From the NCBI RefSeq assembly GCF_009674605.1, contig NZ_WKJO01000001.1, forward strand, positions 2,852,001 to 2,916,000: a stretch of 64,000 nucleotides of DNA, in the 5' to 3' direction. Every line of letters begins with the position of its first letter. Position 1 is the first letter of the stretch. Of the stretch, positions 25,514 through 32,965 are shown in pieces. The DNA is from Haloferax litoreum (GTDB lineage Archaea > Halobacteriota > Halobacteria > Halobacteriales > Haloferacaceae). The position numbers and the translations under genes are program-made. The notes below the pieces were generated by a model. It was not told the origin of the DNA. It saw only the letters and a list, made by a program, of their open reading frames with translations, and did not search any database.

Positions 25514-26563
25514 ATGACGCAAGACGCCGATTCCTTCGTCGAACACAGGAAACTCATCATCGCCGGTTCGGGTATCTCTGGGCTCTCTGCGGCTATCTAC
25601 GCGGCCCGGTCCAACAACGAACCACTCGTCTTCGAGGGCGACGAACCGGGCGGCCAACTCACGCTCACGACAGAAGTCGAGAACTATCCGGGCTTCCCCG
25701 AGGGTATCTCCGGTCCCGAACTCATCAACAACATGAAGCAGCAGGCCGAACGCTTCGGGACCGAGATTCGCCACGGCATCATCGAATCCGTCGACGCGTC
25801 TGAGCGCCCGTTCACGGTCACCCTGAAGAACGGCGACGTGTACACCGCAGACGCCATCATCTCCGCCTCCGGTGCCTCCGCCCGGACGCTCGGCATCCCC
25901 GGCGAGGAGAACCTCATGGGCTACGGTCTCTCGACGTGTGCGACCTGTGACGGCGCGTTCTTCCGCGACGAGAAGATTATGGTCATCGGTGGCGGTGACG
26001 CCGCCGTCGAGGAGGCCAACTTCCTGACCAAGTTCGCCTCGAAAGTGTACCTCGTCCACCGCCGCGAGGAGTTCCGCGCCGAGGACTACTGGGTCGACCG
26101 CCTGATGGAGAAAGTCGACGACGACGAAATCGAACTCATGCTCAACACCGAAGCGACCGAACTCCACGGGTCGCCTGAAGAGGGCGTCGACCACGTCACG
26201 CTGGTCCGCCACCCCGAGGGTCACCCGACTGCCAAACTCGACGACCCTGAGACCGAAGAGTTCGACTTCGACGTCGGCGCGGTGTTCTACGCCATCGGCC
26301 ACACGCCGAACGCTGACTACCTCGAAGGGACGGCCGTCCAGCGAGACGACGACGGCTACATCGTCGCGAAGGGCGGCTCCGGCGCCAACCAGACGGCGAC
26401 TGACGAACCCGGCATCTTCGCCGCGGGCGACGTCGTCGACTACCACTACCAGCAGGCCGCCACCGCCGGCGGAATGGGCGTGAAGGCAGCACTCGACGCC
26501 GACGACTACCTCGAAGAACTCGAACGCGAAGAGAAGAAGGAAGCGGCGACGCCGGCAGAGTAA
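25514..26563 (+). CDS. trxB: Thioredoxin reductase
   Basis: FAD enzyme that reduces thioredoxin-like proteins, 349 residues. The FAD-binding GSGISGLSAAIYAAR is at about residues 18-32, the redox-active disulphide CATC at Cys142/Cys145, the second Rossmann motif GGGDAAVEEA follows, and PGIFAAGDV closes the FAD domain. The NADPH-binding arginines HRREEFRA suggest NADPH use. The C-terminal tail is Glu/Lys/Ala-rich and dispensable-looking. A TATA-like GCTTAAGG lies about 30 bases before the ATG. Confidence 0.94.
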   Translation: MTQDADSFVEHRKLIIAGSGISGLSAAIYAARSNNEPLVFEGDEPGGQLTLTTEVENYPGFPEGISGPELINNMKQQAERFGTEIRHGIIESVDASERPFTVTLKNGDVYTADAIISASGASARTLGIPGEENLMGYGLSTCATCDGAFFRDEKIMVIGGGDAAVEEANFLTKFASKVYLVHRREEFRAEDYWVDRLMEKVDDDEIELMLNTEATELHGSPEEGVDHVTLVRHPEGHPTAKLDDPETEEFDFDVGAVFYAIGHTPNADYLEGTAVQRDDDGYIVAKGGSGANQTATDEPGIFAAGDVVDYHYQQAATAGGMGVKAALDADDYLEELEREEKKEAATPAE

Positions 26564-26902
26564 GCGTCTCGGCGCCGTTCGACTGACACTGTTTTTTGAC
26601 CGCTCTGCCGCAGTTGTGCGCCACCTTTCGACCCCGCCGTCGCAGTCCGCTTCCTGACTGTCGACACGCCGGTCAGTTGTCTACTCGGGTGGACGGACGC
26701 TTGGGGACCGAGTCTCTAGTGTGTCGTCGAACGTGATTCAGTAGCCGGGGTCACTGACCAGATGGCTACGTCTCGCTGGCCAGTCGAAGGCTGTTCGGGT
26801 GTATTTTGATGACTTTTACTGACGAGGGGGACGAAGACTATCGAGTGACGGTAGTAATGAGGACGAATCGTACGTTGCTGACCCACGGAGTGTGACTTTA
26901 CC
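26564..26902. other. 339-base gene-free region with T6 tract after trxB
   Basis: A run of six T at 26592-26597, about 30 bases after the trxB stop, is a likely U-tract terminator. The middle contains a run of short stop-broken frames and no tRNA. Bases near 26800-26860 are AT-richer and may hold the antiporter promoter, which would leave a leader before ATG 26903. I see nothing else that can be defended. Confidence 0.4.
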
Positions 26903-28153
26903 ATGGCCGTCGAGTCGGGTGGGTTACTCACGTTTCTCGCCGGACTGACCCTCGTCTTGGCCGCTGCGCATACGCTTGGGACGGTCGCCGACAGACTGGG
27001 GTTCGCACCGGTTGTCGGTGAACTCCTCACCGGATTGGTTTTGGGTCCGTCGGTACTCGGGTTCGTCGCCCCGAACGTCACGGCTATCGTCGTCCCGGTC
27101 CCCGACCAGTTGGCAGCCCTCGCGTCGCTCGGACTCATCCTCCTTCTCGTCATGGCTGGAACTGAAGTCGACGTTCAGACGGTCCGTCGCTACATCCAAC
27201 CGACGATAGCCCTCGCTACCGGGGCCTCGGTCGTGCCGTTTCTTTTGGGGTTCGTCCTGGGATGGTCGCTCCCGGGACGATACCTCGTCACGCCCGAACA
27301 GCGACTCCCATTTGCGCTGTTCCTTGCGACAGCCCTGAGCATCTCGGCGGTTCCAGTCGCCGTTCGTGTGCTGGTCGACCTCGACGCGATGGACCGAACG
27401 GTGGGACAACTCACTCTCACTGTCGCCGTCGTCATCGATGCGGCGGGGTGGGTCGCGCTCACAGTCGTGTCCGACATCGCAAGAGCGGGCCAGACGAATC
27501 CGTTAGCGGTCGGTCGAACGCTCGGTGTCCTCGCCGTGTTCGTTATCGTCGTCGCCGTGCTCGGCCCGCGAATCGTCGAGACACTCTTCGGTATCACCTC
27601 CTACGTTCGGTCGCCCGCGTTAACCGGATTTTCAATCGTCGTCGTCGTCGGGCTTGGGACGGCGGCTGCCTCGCTCGCACTCGGACTGGAGGCTGTTCTC
27701 GGCGCGTTCCTGGCAGGTGTCTTGGTCAAGAACCCACTCGATAACGAGACAGAACGGGTGTTTCAGATGGTGACCCTCGGGCTGTTCGCGCCCATCTTTT
27801 TTGCGACGGCCGGATTACGGGTCGATCTGAGTGGACTGTTCACGCTGGATACGCTGTTGGTGTTCGGGATTACACTCGCCGTTGCCGTGCTTGGGAAGGC
27901 ACTCGGAGTGGTGCTCGGCGCGACGTTGACGGACCTCACACGAGAAGAGACCATCTGCCTCGCCATCGGTCTCAACGCTCGCGGGGCGATGGAACTCGTC
28001 GTGGCGGCGTTGGGGTTGTCCATAGGGGTTCTCACGCCCACGGTCTATGCCGTCATCGTGCTCGTCGCCATCGTCACCTCTGTAATAACGCCGCCACTGC
28101 TCCGTCGTGCCCTCTCACACCTTCCGGACGATGAGGTATCCGGGACGGCGTGA
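26903..28153 (+). CDS. Kef/CPA2-type cation:proton antiporter
   Basis: A 416-residue membrane protein with about 12 hydrophobic helices and no cytoplasmic RCK domain. Family blocks are GFAPVVGELLTGLVLGPSVLG (in part, residues 35-55), LLLVMAGTEVD, the discontinuous-helix ALSISAVPVAV, FLAGVLVKNP and GLNARGAMELVVAALGLS. The Asp in VVIDAAGW is a candidate for the ion-binding acidic residue. It probably exchanges Na+ or K+ for protons at the cytoplasmic membrane. Without a regulatory domain it may need a separate partner, which I do not see nearby. Confidence 0.85.
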   Translation: MAVESGGLLTFLAGLTLVLAAAHTLGTVADRLGFAPVVGELLTGLVLGPSVLGFVAPNVTAIVVPVPDQLAALASLGLILLLVMAGTEVDVQTVRRYIQPTIALATGASVVPFLLGFVLGWSLPGRYLVTPEQRLPFALFLATALSISAVPVAVRVLVDLDAMDRTVGQLTLTVAVVIDAAGWVALTVVSDIARAGQTNPLAVGRTLGVLAVFVIVVAVLGPRIVETLFGITSYVRSPALTGFSIVVVVGLGTAAASLALGLEAVLGAFLAGVLVKNPLDNETERVFQMVTLGLFAPIFFATAGLRVDLSGLFTLDTLLVFGITLAVAVLGKALGVVLGATLTDLTREETICLAIGLNARGAMELVVAALGLSIGVLTPTVYAVIVLVAIVTSVITPPLLRRALSHLPDDEVSGTA

Positions 28154-28414
28154 CTTCCCGTGGTCGCTTCGGAAGTGACCAATCGATTACTCGAAATCGG
28201 CCAGTGACTGACTACGGCAACGCCCAGACCCACGACTTGGCTGCTCCGGAGGCGTCTTCACCTCACACGAGTGGGAGCAGTATCCAGACGCCCACCGATT
28301 TCACCCTCTATACGCACAATTCACCAGTCCTCTGTGGAGAACGCTCTGCTGCATGTGTCCTCTGTCTTGACGTTCCGACATCCAGCAATCGAGTTAAAAC
28401 GACGGGATGTCGCC
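28154..28414. other. Gene-free stretch between convergent genes
   Basis: About 260 bases between the antiporter and the convergent radical SAM gene. A frame runs through on the plus strand (28150-28458) but it is rich in Ser, Thr and Cys, overlaps the radical SAM 3' end and looks like no known protein. I see no RNA gene here. Confidence 0.35.
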
Positions 28415-29611
28415 TCAGTCCGCAGGTTCTACCGTCTCACCGCGTTCTTCGGGCGTGAGGTAACACTGCGGGTCCGGCCCGAACAGGTCACCAGACCCAG
28501 CGATAGCACGAAGCCGTGACGACCCACGACACACGTCCTGATACTGGCAGGTCGCACACTTGCCCGTGAGGTGTTCTTCGCGTTCTCGAAGGCGAGCGAG
28601 AAGCGGGTTCGACTCGTCGTCCCAAATCTCGCCGAACGGCCTGTCGCGGACGTTGCCGAGGCTGTAACTCTGCCAGAACTGCGTGAGGTGAACGTCGCCA
28701 CGGTAGTCTACGTCGGCGACGCGTTCGCCAGTCGGGTCACCGCCGTTGACGCGGAGGTAGTCGTGAATCTCCTTGGCGTGGTCGCTGCCGAGTTCTTCGT
28801 CGGCGTACTCGACGACGTACGCGGAATCCGCGTAGTTGCCGACGAGGAGCGTCTCTATCTCTTCGCCCTCGTCGTGGTACTCGCGGGTCATGTCGAAGAG
28901 GCGATTGACGGCCCGTCGCTGGGCGTCGTCGTCTAAGTCGGCGTCGGCGATGTCGCCGCCGCGTCCGCCGTAGTCGAGGTGATAGAAGCAGAAGCGGTCG
29001 ACGCCCACGTCGTACAGGAGGTCCACGACGTCCTCCATGTCCGCGGCGTTGTGTTCGGTGATGGTGTACCGGAGTCCCGTCTTCAACCCGACCGAGAGGG
29101 AGTTTTCGATGCCTCGGACCGCGGCGTCGAAGGCCCCGTCTTTCCCGCGGAAGCGGTCGTTTCGCTCGCGGAGGCCGTCCACGGAGACACCCGCGTACGA
29201 CAGGCCGGCGTCTTTGAGCGCCTGTGCCTTCTCTTCGGTGATGAGGGTCCCGTTGGTCGAGAGGACTGCCCGGACACCCTGGTCGGTGCAGTAATCGACG
29301 AGTTCGACGAGGTCCTCGCGGACGAGCGGTTCGCCACCCGAAAAGAGGAGCACGGGGACGTCGTAGTCGGCTAAGTCGTCGATGAGTCCCTTCGCTTCAG
29401 CAGTCGAGAGTTCGCCCTGTGCGGGGTCGAGGTCCGCACCCGCATAACAGTGTTCGCAGTAGAGATTGCAGCGCCGAGTCGTGTTCCAGACGACGACCGG
29501 ACGCTTCTGTTTCTCTTCGCGAATCTGCTCGATAGAGGCGTCTGGGTCGTCGTATCGAAGGCCGTCACCCTCGGCCGTCTGCCCACACAACAACTTACTG
29601 ATGGAAATCAT
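28415..29611 (-). CDS. Radical SAM/SPASM-like enzyme of the AhbC/AhbD/NirJ group
   Basis: A 398-residue radical SAM enzyme. The cluster motif is CNLYCEHC with Cys48, Cys52 and Cys55, preceded by VVVWNTTRR, and LLFSGGEPL follows as the SAM-binding GGEP motif. The C-terminal auxiliary-cluster segment has Cys352, Cys355, Cys361 and Cys383 (GKCATCQYQDVC... DPQC). In AhbD/NirJ-type haem enzymes this region usually reads CGGCRARA; here it is CRGSSRLRA, with Ser at the fourth Cys position. It starts inside the stop of the PaaB-like partner (ATGA). A haem-pathway role or peptide/protein modification are both possible. Confidence 0.85.
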   Translation of the reverse strand: MISISKLLCGQTAEGDGLRYDDPDASIEQIREEKQKRPVVVWNTTRRCNLYCEHCYAGADLDPAQGELSTAEAKGLIDDLADYDVPVLLFSGGEPLVREDLVELVDYCTDQGVRAVLSTNGTLITEEKAQALKDAGLSYAGVSVDGLRERNDRFRGKDGAFDAAVRGIENSLSVGLKTGLRYTITEHNAADMEDVVDLLYDVGVDRFCFYHLDYGGRGGDIADADLDDDAQRRAVNRLFDMTREYHDEGEEIETLLVGNYADSAYVVEYADEELGSDHAKEIHDYLRVNGGDPTGERVADVDYRGDVHLTQFWQSYSLGNVRDRPFGEIWDDESNPLLARLREREEHLTGKCATCQYQDVCRGSSRLRAIAGSGDLFGPDPQCYLTPEERGETVEPAD

Positions 29612-29895
29612 CCGTGCGTCACCTCTGGGTCGGTCTCGCCGGCCGAATCGTCACGACCCTTTGCAGCCAGGTCGTTCCCGCCGAGTCGACGGACTTCGTC
29701 CGCCGGACAGAGCCACAACGCAGACGCCGCGAAGTCGAACAGTGTCCGCGCCTGTTCTGTCGCGAGGTCGATAGACGGAGCGGTCACGCTCCCGACGTGG
29801 CGCATGGGTTCGGCGTCGTTCTCACGGAAGAATACCTCCCACTGGCGGCTTCCGTCGATTCGTGGTTTGCTCCGCGGGTCGTCGTCCGTGGGCAT
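29608..29895 (-). CDS. PaaB-like partner of radical SAM enzyme (Htur_1727-type)
   Basis: A 95-residue protein whose core (about residues 18-72) reads like PaaB, the structural subunit of phenylacetyl-CoA epoxidase: WEVFFRENDAEPMRHVGSV, then the helix LATEQARTLF, then ALWLCPADEV. I recognise it as the haloarchaeal family earlier catalogued as an rSAM-partnered candidate peptide (Htur_1727 family). The N- and C-terminal tails are disordered and acidic. ATG 29895 is chosen over ATG 29943. The stop overlaps the radical SAM start, so the two are translationally coupled. No other phenylacetate genes are present. Confidence 0.75.
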   Translation of the reverse strand: MPTDDDPRSKPRIDGSRQWEVFFRENDAEPMRHVGSVTAPSIDLATEQARTLFDFAASALWLCPADEVRRLGGNDLAAKGRDDSAGETDPEVTHG

Positions 29896-29995
29896 GCGTG
29901 CGTCTTTGGAACCGACTGTTACGCCCGTTTCGCCTGTTTTCACCGACTGGGAATCGAAGCATTAGACTTCGTTGGATGCCCAGTACCATCGAACG

Positions 29996-30496
29996 ATGAC
30001 ACAACGGTTCTCTCGACGGTCATTTCTGCACGCGACTGCGGCCACCTCTGGAATCGCGCTCCTCGCAGGGTGTAGCGGGTCGTCCGGTGGTGATGGTGGA
30101 AGCGACGGGGACAGCGAAGCGACCGACTCCCCAGCACCGGACCGAGAGATGCCGGCGTTCGACGGGTGGTTCGAGCGAACTGGGAACTACGACGGCGTCC
30201 ACGACATGACCGGAGAAGACGAGGTCACAATCTCGGTCGGTGCCGAGGGCAACGGCGGCGGGTTCGCGTTCGGCCCCGCCGCGGTGAAAGTCTCGACTGG
30301 GACGACAGTCGTCTGGGAGTGGACCGGTAACGGTGGAACGCACAACGTGCTGCATCGGGAAGGCGAGTTCGAGTCCGAACTCACCGCCTCGGAGGGTTTC
30401 ACCTTCGAGCACACCTTCGACGCGACTGGCGAGTATCGCTACGTGTGCGTCCCGCACGAGACACTCGGGATGGTCGGTATCGTCCTCGTCGAGTAA
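29996..30496 (+). CDS. Halocyanin-domain blue copper lipoprotein
   Basis: A 166-residue exported copper protein. A twin-arginine signal (FSRRSFLHATAA) is followed by lipobox LLAGC, a disordered Gly/Ser/Asp linker and a halocyanin domain from about residue 55. Ligands are visible: His in GGTHNVLH and Cys, His and Met in CVPHETLGM. ATG 29996 gives the Tat signal its normal length; the longer frame adds eight residues. It is divergent from the radical SAM pair across 100 bases and may share their control. It likely carries electrons at the outer membrane face. Confidence 0.88.
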   Translation: MTQRFSRRSFLHATAATSGIALLAGCSGSSGGDGGSDGDSEATDSPAPDREMPAFDGWFERTGNYDGVHDMTGEDEVTISVGAEGNGGGFAFGPAAVKVSTGTTVVWEWTGNGGTHNVLHREGEFESELTASEGFTFEHTFDATGEYRYVCVPHETLGMVGIVLVE

Positions 30497-30531
30497 CTGT
30501 CGAATCGGTTCCGCGTCGTCGAAAGAGCGTG

Positions 30532-30666
30532 TTACGCCGGTGCCACACCGTCGTGGACCGGTGCTTTACACATGACGCACCCAGTCTTCTGGAGCGTCTC
30601 GTACATCGGTTCGTTGACCCGATAGTGTTGCCCACATTCGGGACACGTCACCTCGAATTCGCGCAT
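30532..30666 (-). CDS. 44-residue zinc-ribbon micro-protein
   Basis: A very short gene encoding MREFEVTCPECGQHYRVNEP and a second half with CVMCKAP, giving two CxxC pairs (Cys8/Cys11 and Cys30/Cys33) that can bind one zinc ion. The reading frame is complete from ATG 30666 to TAA 30532, and codon use (GC-rich third positions) fits real genes here. Haloarchaea have many such zinc-finger micro-proteins, often affecting regulation or stress. It converges with the halocyanin gene (35-base gap) and lies after the HTH-10 regulator on the same strand. Confidence 0.75.
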   Translation of the reverse strand: MREFEVTCPECGQHYRVNEPMYETLQKTGCVMCKAPVHDGVAPA

Positions 30667-30738
30667 CGTGAACTCACCACGTAAGTCTAGGCACCCGAGA
30701 ACCGAGGACCTGTACCCTCAATTCACGGGGGACTCACG

Positions 30739-31380
30739 TCAGTCCTGTAGGATGGCCCCCATGAGCTTCTTCTGTGCCATCGCGAGGTGCTCGGAGAACG
30801 TCGACGTGGTGATGCCGAGTTCCGTCGCGACTTCGCCTTTGTTCGCCCGGCGTGGGTGGTCGAAGTAGCCCATCTCGTGTGCCATCTCCAGGACTTCCCG
30901 CTGTCTGTCGGTGAGTTGACCGCGTTCGACCAACACGAGGTCACGCGACTCGTCCGACGACGACTGGAGAAGTCGGCGAACGTCGACGGACCCCGACGAC
31001 TTCCGGAGTGAGGCGACGACGTCGCGAAGCGTCTCCACGTCAGGTGCGTGGAACGTCAAGAACAACGCGCCGTCACGTGTCTGCACGTCTACGACGGGGC
31101 AGTCGAACGTCTCGATTTGTTCGCACGGGCACCCGATGCCTCCCTCGCGTGCGAATCGGTAGACGGTCCCGTCACCGTAGTCGAAGAGTCGTTCCATCTC
31201 CGCTGGAACGGCCTCGTCGCTGTCGAAGACGAACTCCTCTGTGACGGAGCCCTCCTGATTCGGTGCCATGCTTCGCGACAACGCGTATCCTGAGCTGTCG
31301 TTTTCGGATACTGAAGCGACGGGACACCCCGATGGCCCTGTCACTTTCAACTCTGCTCTGATGCCCGCTGCGCTCGTCAT
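30739..31380 (-). CDS. Bacterio-opsin-activator-type HTH-10 regulator
   Basis: A 213-residue regulator. The N-terminal part (MTSAAGIRAELKVTGPSGCP) matches the typical opening of this haloarchaeal group. A middle Cys-containing patch (GIGCPCEQIETFDCPVVD) may bind metal or sense redox state. The HTH-10 domain is LTDRQREVLEMAHEMGYFDH, then GEVATELGITTSTFSEHL. The start at 31380 is set by a TATA-like box (minus strand, 31406-31415), leaving a leader of only a few bases. It is divergent from another regulator at 31565, and its Cys patch together with copper and rSAM neighbours makes redox control plausible. Confidence 0.85.
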   Translation of the reverse strand: MTSAAGIRAELKVTGPSGCPVASVSENDSSGYALSRSMAPNQEGSVTEEFVFDSDEAVPAEMERLFDYGDGTVYRFAREGGIGCPCEQIETFDCPVVDVQTRDGALFLTFHAPDVETLRDVVASLRKSSGSVDVRRLLQSSSDESRDLVLVERGQLTDRQREVLEMAHEMGYFDHPRRANKGEVATELGITTSTFSEHLAMAQKKLMGAILQD

Positions 31381-31384
31381 GTAT

Positions 31385-31564
31385 CTAGGCAGACGCCGCT
31401 CCCCCTGATATAAACACCCCCGATATCTCGGGCCTTTATATCGTGGGGTGTCCCGACACCAGTCGAGACTTCCCGGCGTTCGCGCACCGTCGCGCGAGAG
31501 ATAAAGGCCCCAACATATGCGGGGTACGCTTCGACGGACGCGGAGAACGAATCGACGAACGAGC
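31385..31564. promoter_or_regulatory. Repeat-rich divergent promoter region
   Basis: Shared control region of two divergent regulator genes. TATA-like boxes are visible at 31406-31415 (minus) and about 31513-31519 (plus). CCCGA and TCGGG arms flank TATC at 31419-31432. The ten-base string ATAAAGGCCC appears on the minus strand at 31430-31439 and on the plus strand at 31501-31510, an inverted pair about 60 bases apart. Such spacing suits a dimeric or looping regulator, possibly one of the two flanking gene products. Confidence 0.5.
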
Positions 31565-31912
31565 ATGCAGACCGGACTCACACGCAATCCACTCGAACCG
31601 GCGTCCCCAGAGGCACGCGCCGAACAGGTCCTCGATGCACTCTCGGACCGTGCCTGTCGTCGGATACTTACGACCTTACAGGGTGTGAGTTCCCCGATGA
31701 CTGCACAGGAACTGTCCACAGAGTGTGACATCCCCCTGTCGACGACCTACCGGAAACTGGAACGCCTCTCGGAGGCACACCTGGTCGAAGAGACGCTCCA
31801 GTTACGCACGAACGGGACGCATACCCACCAGTACCGGTCGGACGTCGACTCGGTCACCGTCTCGTTGGGCGCAGAGACTGGCCTCGAAGTCGCCATTCCG
31901 GAGGGCTACTGA
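31565..31912 (+). CDS. Winged-helix (ArsR-like) transcriptional regulator
   Basis: A 115-residue single-domain DNA-binding protein. Residues 20-90 hold the winged helix: VLDALSDRACRRILTTL, TAQELSTECDIPLSTTYRKL (recognition helix) and a wing ending HTHQYRSDVDSV. The C-terminal 25 residues are strand-rich. ATG 31565 is preferred over a start at 31517 because it opens the conserved region. It overlaps the next gene by one base (TGATG), so both form a two-gene operon. It is divergent from the HTH-10 regulator. Confidence 0.8.
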   Translation: MQTGLTRNPLEPASPEARAEQVLDALSDRACRRILTTLQGVSSPMTAQELSTECDIPLSTTYRKLERLSEAHLVEETLQLRTNGTHTHQYRSDVDSVTVSLGAETGLEVAIPEGY

Positions 31913-32112
31913 TGGGTTCTGAATCCGCACACACGCCCGACAAAGACACCGAAGTTCCGGGTCGACCCTCTCTCACGTCGCGCGTCGTGACTGGTAACGA
32001 TGGCCGCGAAGAGTGTACGATTCACCCAACAGGCGCGACACCAGAAGAACTCCTCACGGTGTGGGTGAGCGCCCGCAGCGATTCGTTCGTCGACTTAGAC
32101 GAGATTCGCTGA
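31912..32112 (+). CDS. Small haloarchaeal protein (DUF7511-like)
   Basis: A 66-residue protein. The first 20 residues are polar and disordered. The rest (RVVTGNDGREECTIHPTGAT, PEELLTVWVSARSDSFVDL) is strand-rich and resembles a short family that commonly follows this type of winged-helix regulator in haloarchaea. The start overlaps the stop of that regulator by one base, implying coupled translation and a role in the same regulatory unit. One Cys is present and no membrane segment. The function is unknown. Confidence 0.65.
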   Translation: MGSESAHTPDKDTEVPGRPSLTSRVVTGNDGREECTIHPTGATPEELLTVWVSARSDSFVDLDEIR

Positions 32113-32157
32113 GTCCGCTTCGACGCCGGTCGTTTTGTCACTCGACGACGGTGAGAG

Positions 32158-32835
32158 TCACCAGTCTTCCCGTCGTTGTGGGTGCGGTTCGTCGAGCGCC
32201 ATGAGATACTCTTCGAGGAGCGTCGGGAAGGCACGTCCGCGGAGGTTCCGGAGGCCGAAGTCGGCGGCCCAACTGATGATTCCCGTGTCCTCGGTCACCA
32301 CGCCGGCATTCAGTTCCCGCGCGAGGATGAGGAGGTCGAAGTCTTCCCGCGAGTCGAGGACACCCTGTCTGAGCGCACCGCGGTAGTCCTCTCGGAGGTC
32401 GGAGATGACTTTGTCAACGTCGGACATCTTCGACGCACCGTCGGACCGGAGTTTGCTCTCTTCGGCTTTCCGGACGGCCTTCTCGGAGACGCGAAGTCCC
32501 CGGTTGACGCGGTCAGACATCTCGTCGATGAACCGGTAGACGATTTCGGCGGGGATGTACACCTCGTAGCGGTCGGGGTGTTTCTTGATGACCCACGTAT
32601 CGAGTTTGCCGAGGAGTTCTTCCGAGACGCCGCGTTCCCGGAGGATGTGTTCCAGTTCCGACGCGATAGACGGCGGCATGTAACACGAGATGTTCAAATC
32701 CAGACGCGCGGCGGCAATCGTGTCGAGCAATCGTGCGACTGCCTCTTCGAACGTCTCGTCGTCGTCACGAATCTCCTCCGAGAGAAAAAGGGAGGTATCG
32801 AGCACGAACCGTTGTTTTAGCGGGTACTCGGCCAT
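32158..32835 (-). CDS. RNA ligase partner protein, PIN-domain family
   Basis: A 225-residue protein with a PIN-like nuclease fold: RFVLDTSLF (first conserved Asp) near the N-terminus, [11 protein letters not shown] with acidic residues, [14 protein letters not shown] and [14 protein letters not shown] at the end. This matches the RNA ligase partner family (TIGR03875 as I recall), which usually sits beside an archaeal Pab1020-type RNA ligase. No ligase gene is present in this window. ATG 32835 is chosen because it opens the family start [18 protein letters not shown] repair or processing is the likely field. Confidence 0.82.
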   Translation of the reverse strand: MAEYPLKQRFVLDTSLFLSEEIRDDDETFEEAVARLLDTIAAARLDLNISCYMPPSIASELEHILRERGVSEELLGKLDTWVIKKHPDRYEVYIPAEIVYRFIDEMSDRVNRGLRVSEKAVRKAEESKLRSDGASKMSDVDKVISDLREDYRGALRQGVLDSREDFDLLILARELNAGVVTEDTGIISWAADFGLRNLRGRAFPTLLEEYLMALDEPHPQRREDW

Positions 32836-32965
32836 CGTTCGGACTTTCGCACTCACAGACTATGACCCTTCCCCGTCTTTCAGGTCGTTTCGACCCAGAA
32901 ACGTAGCATTCATCTGTCTCTTCTGGAGGTCCCCACCGTCCCTGCCCAAAACGACTTGCAACGAC

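Noticed and set aside
26716..27153. Minus-strand frame upstream of and into the antiporter gene
   Set aside because: Most of it is antisense to the antiporter; the remaining part lies in the gap without promoter or family match.
28150..28458. Possible small gene in the gap after the antiporter
   Set aside because: Overlaps the 3' end of the radical SAM gene on the other strand, has low-complexity Ser/Thr composition and no clear start signal.
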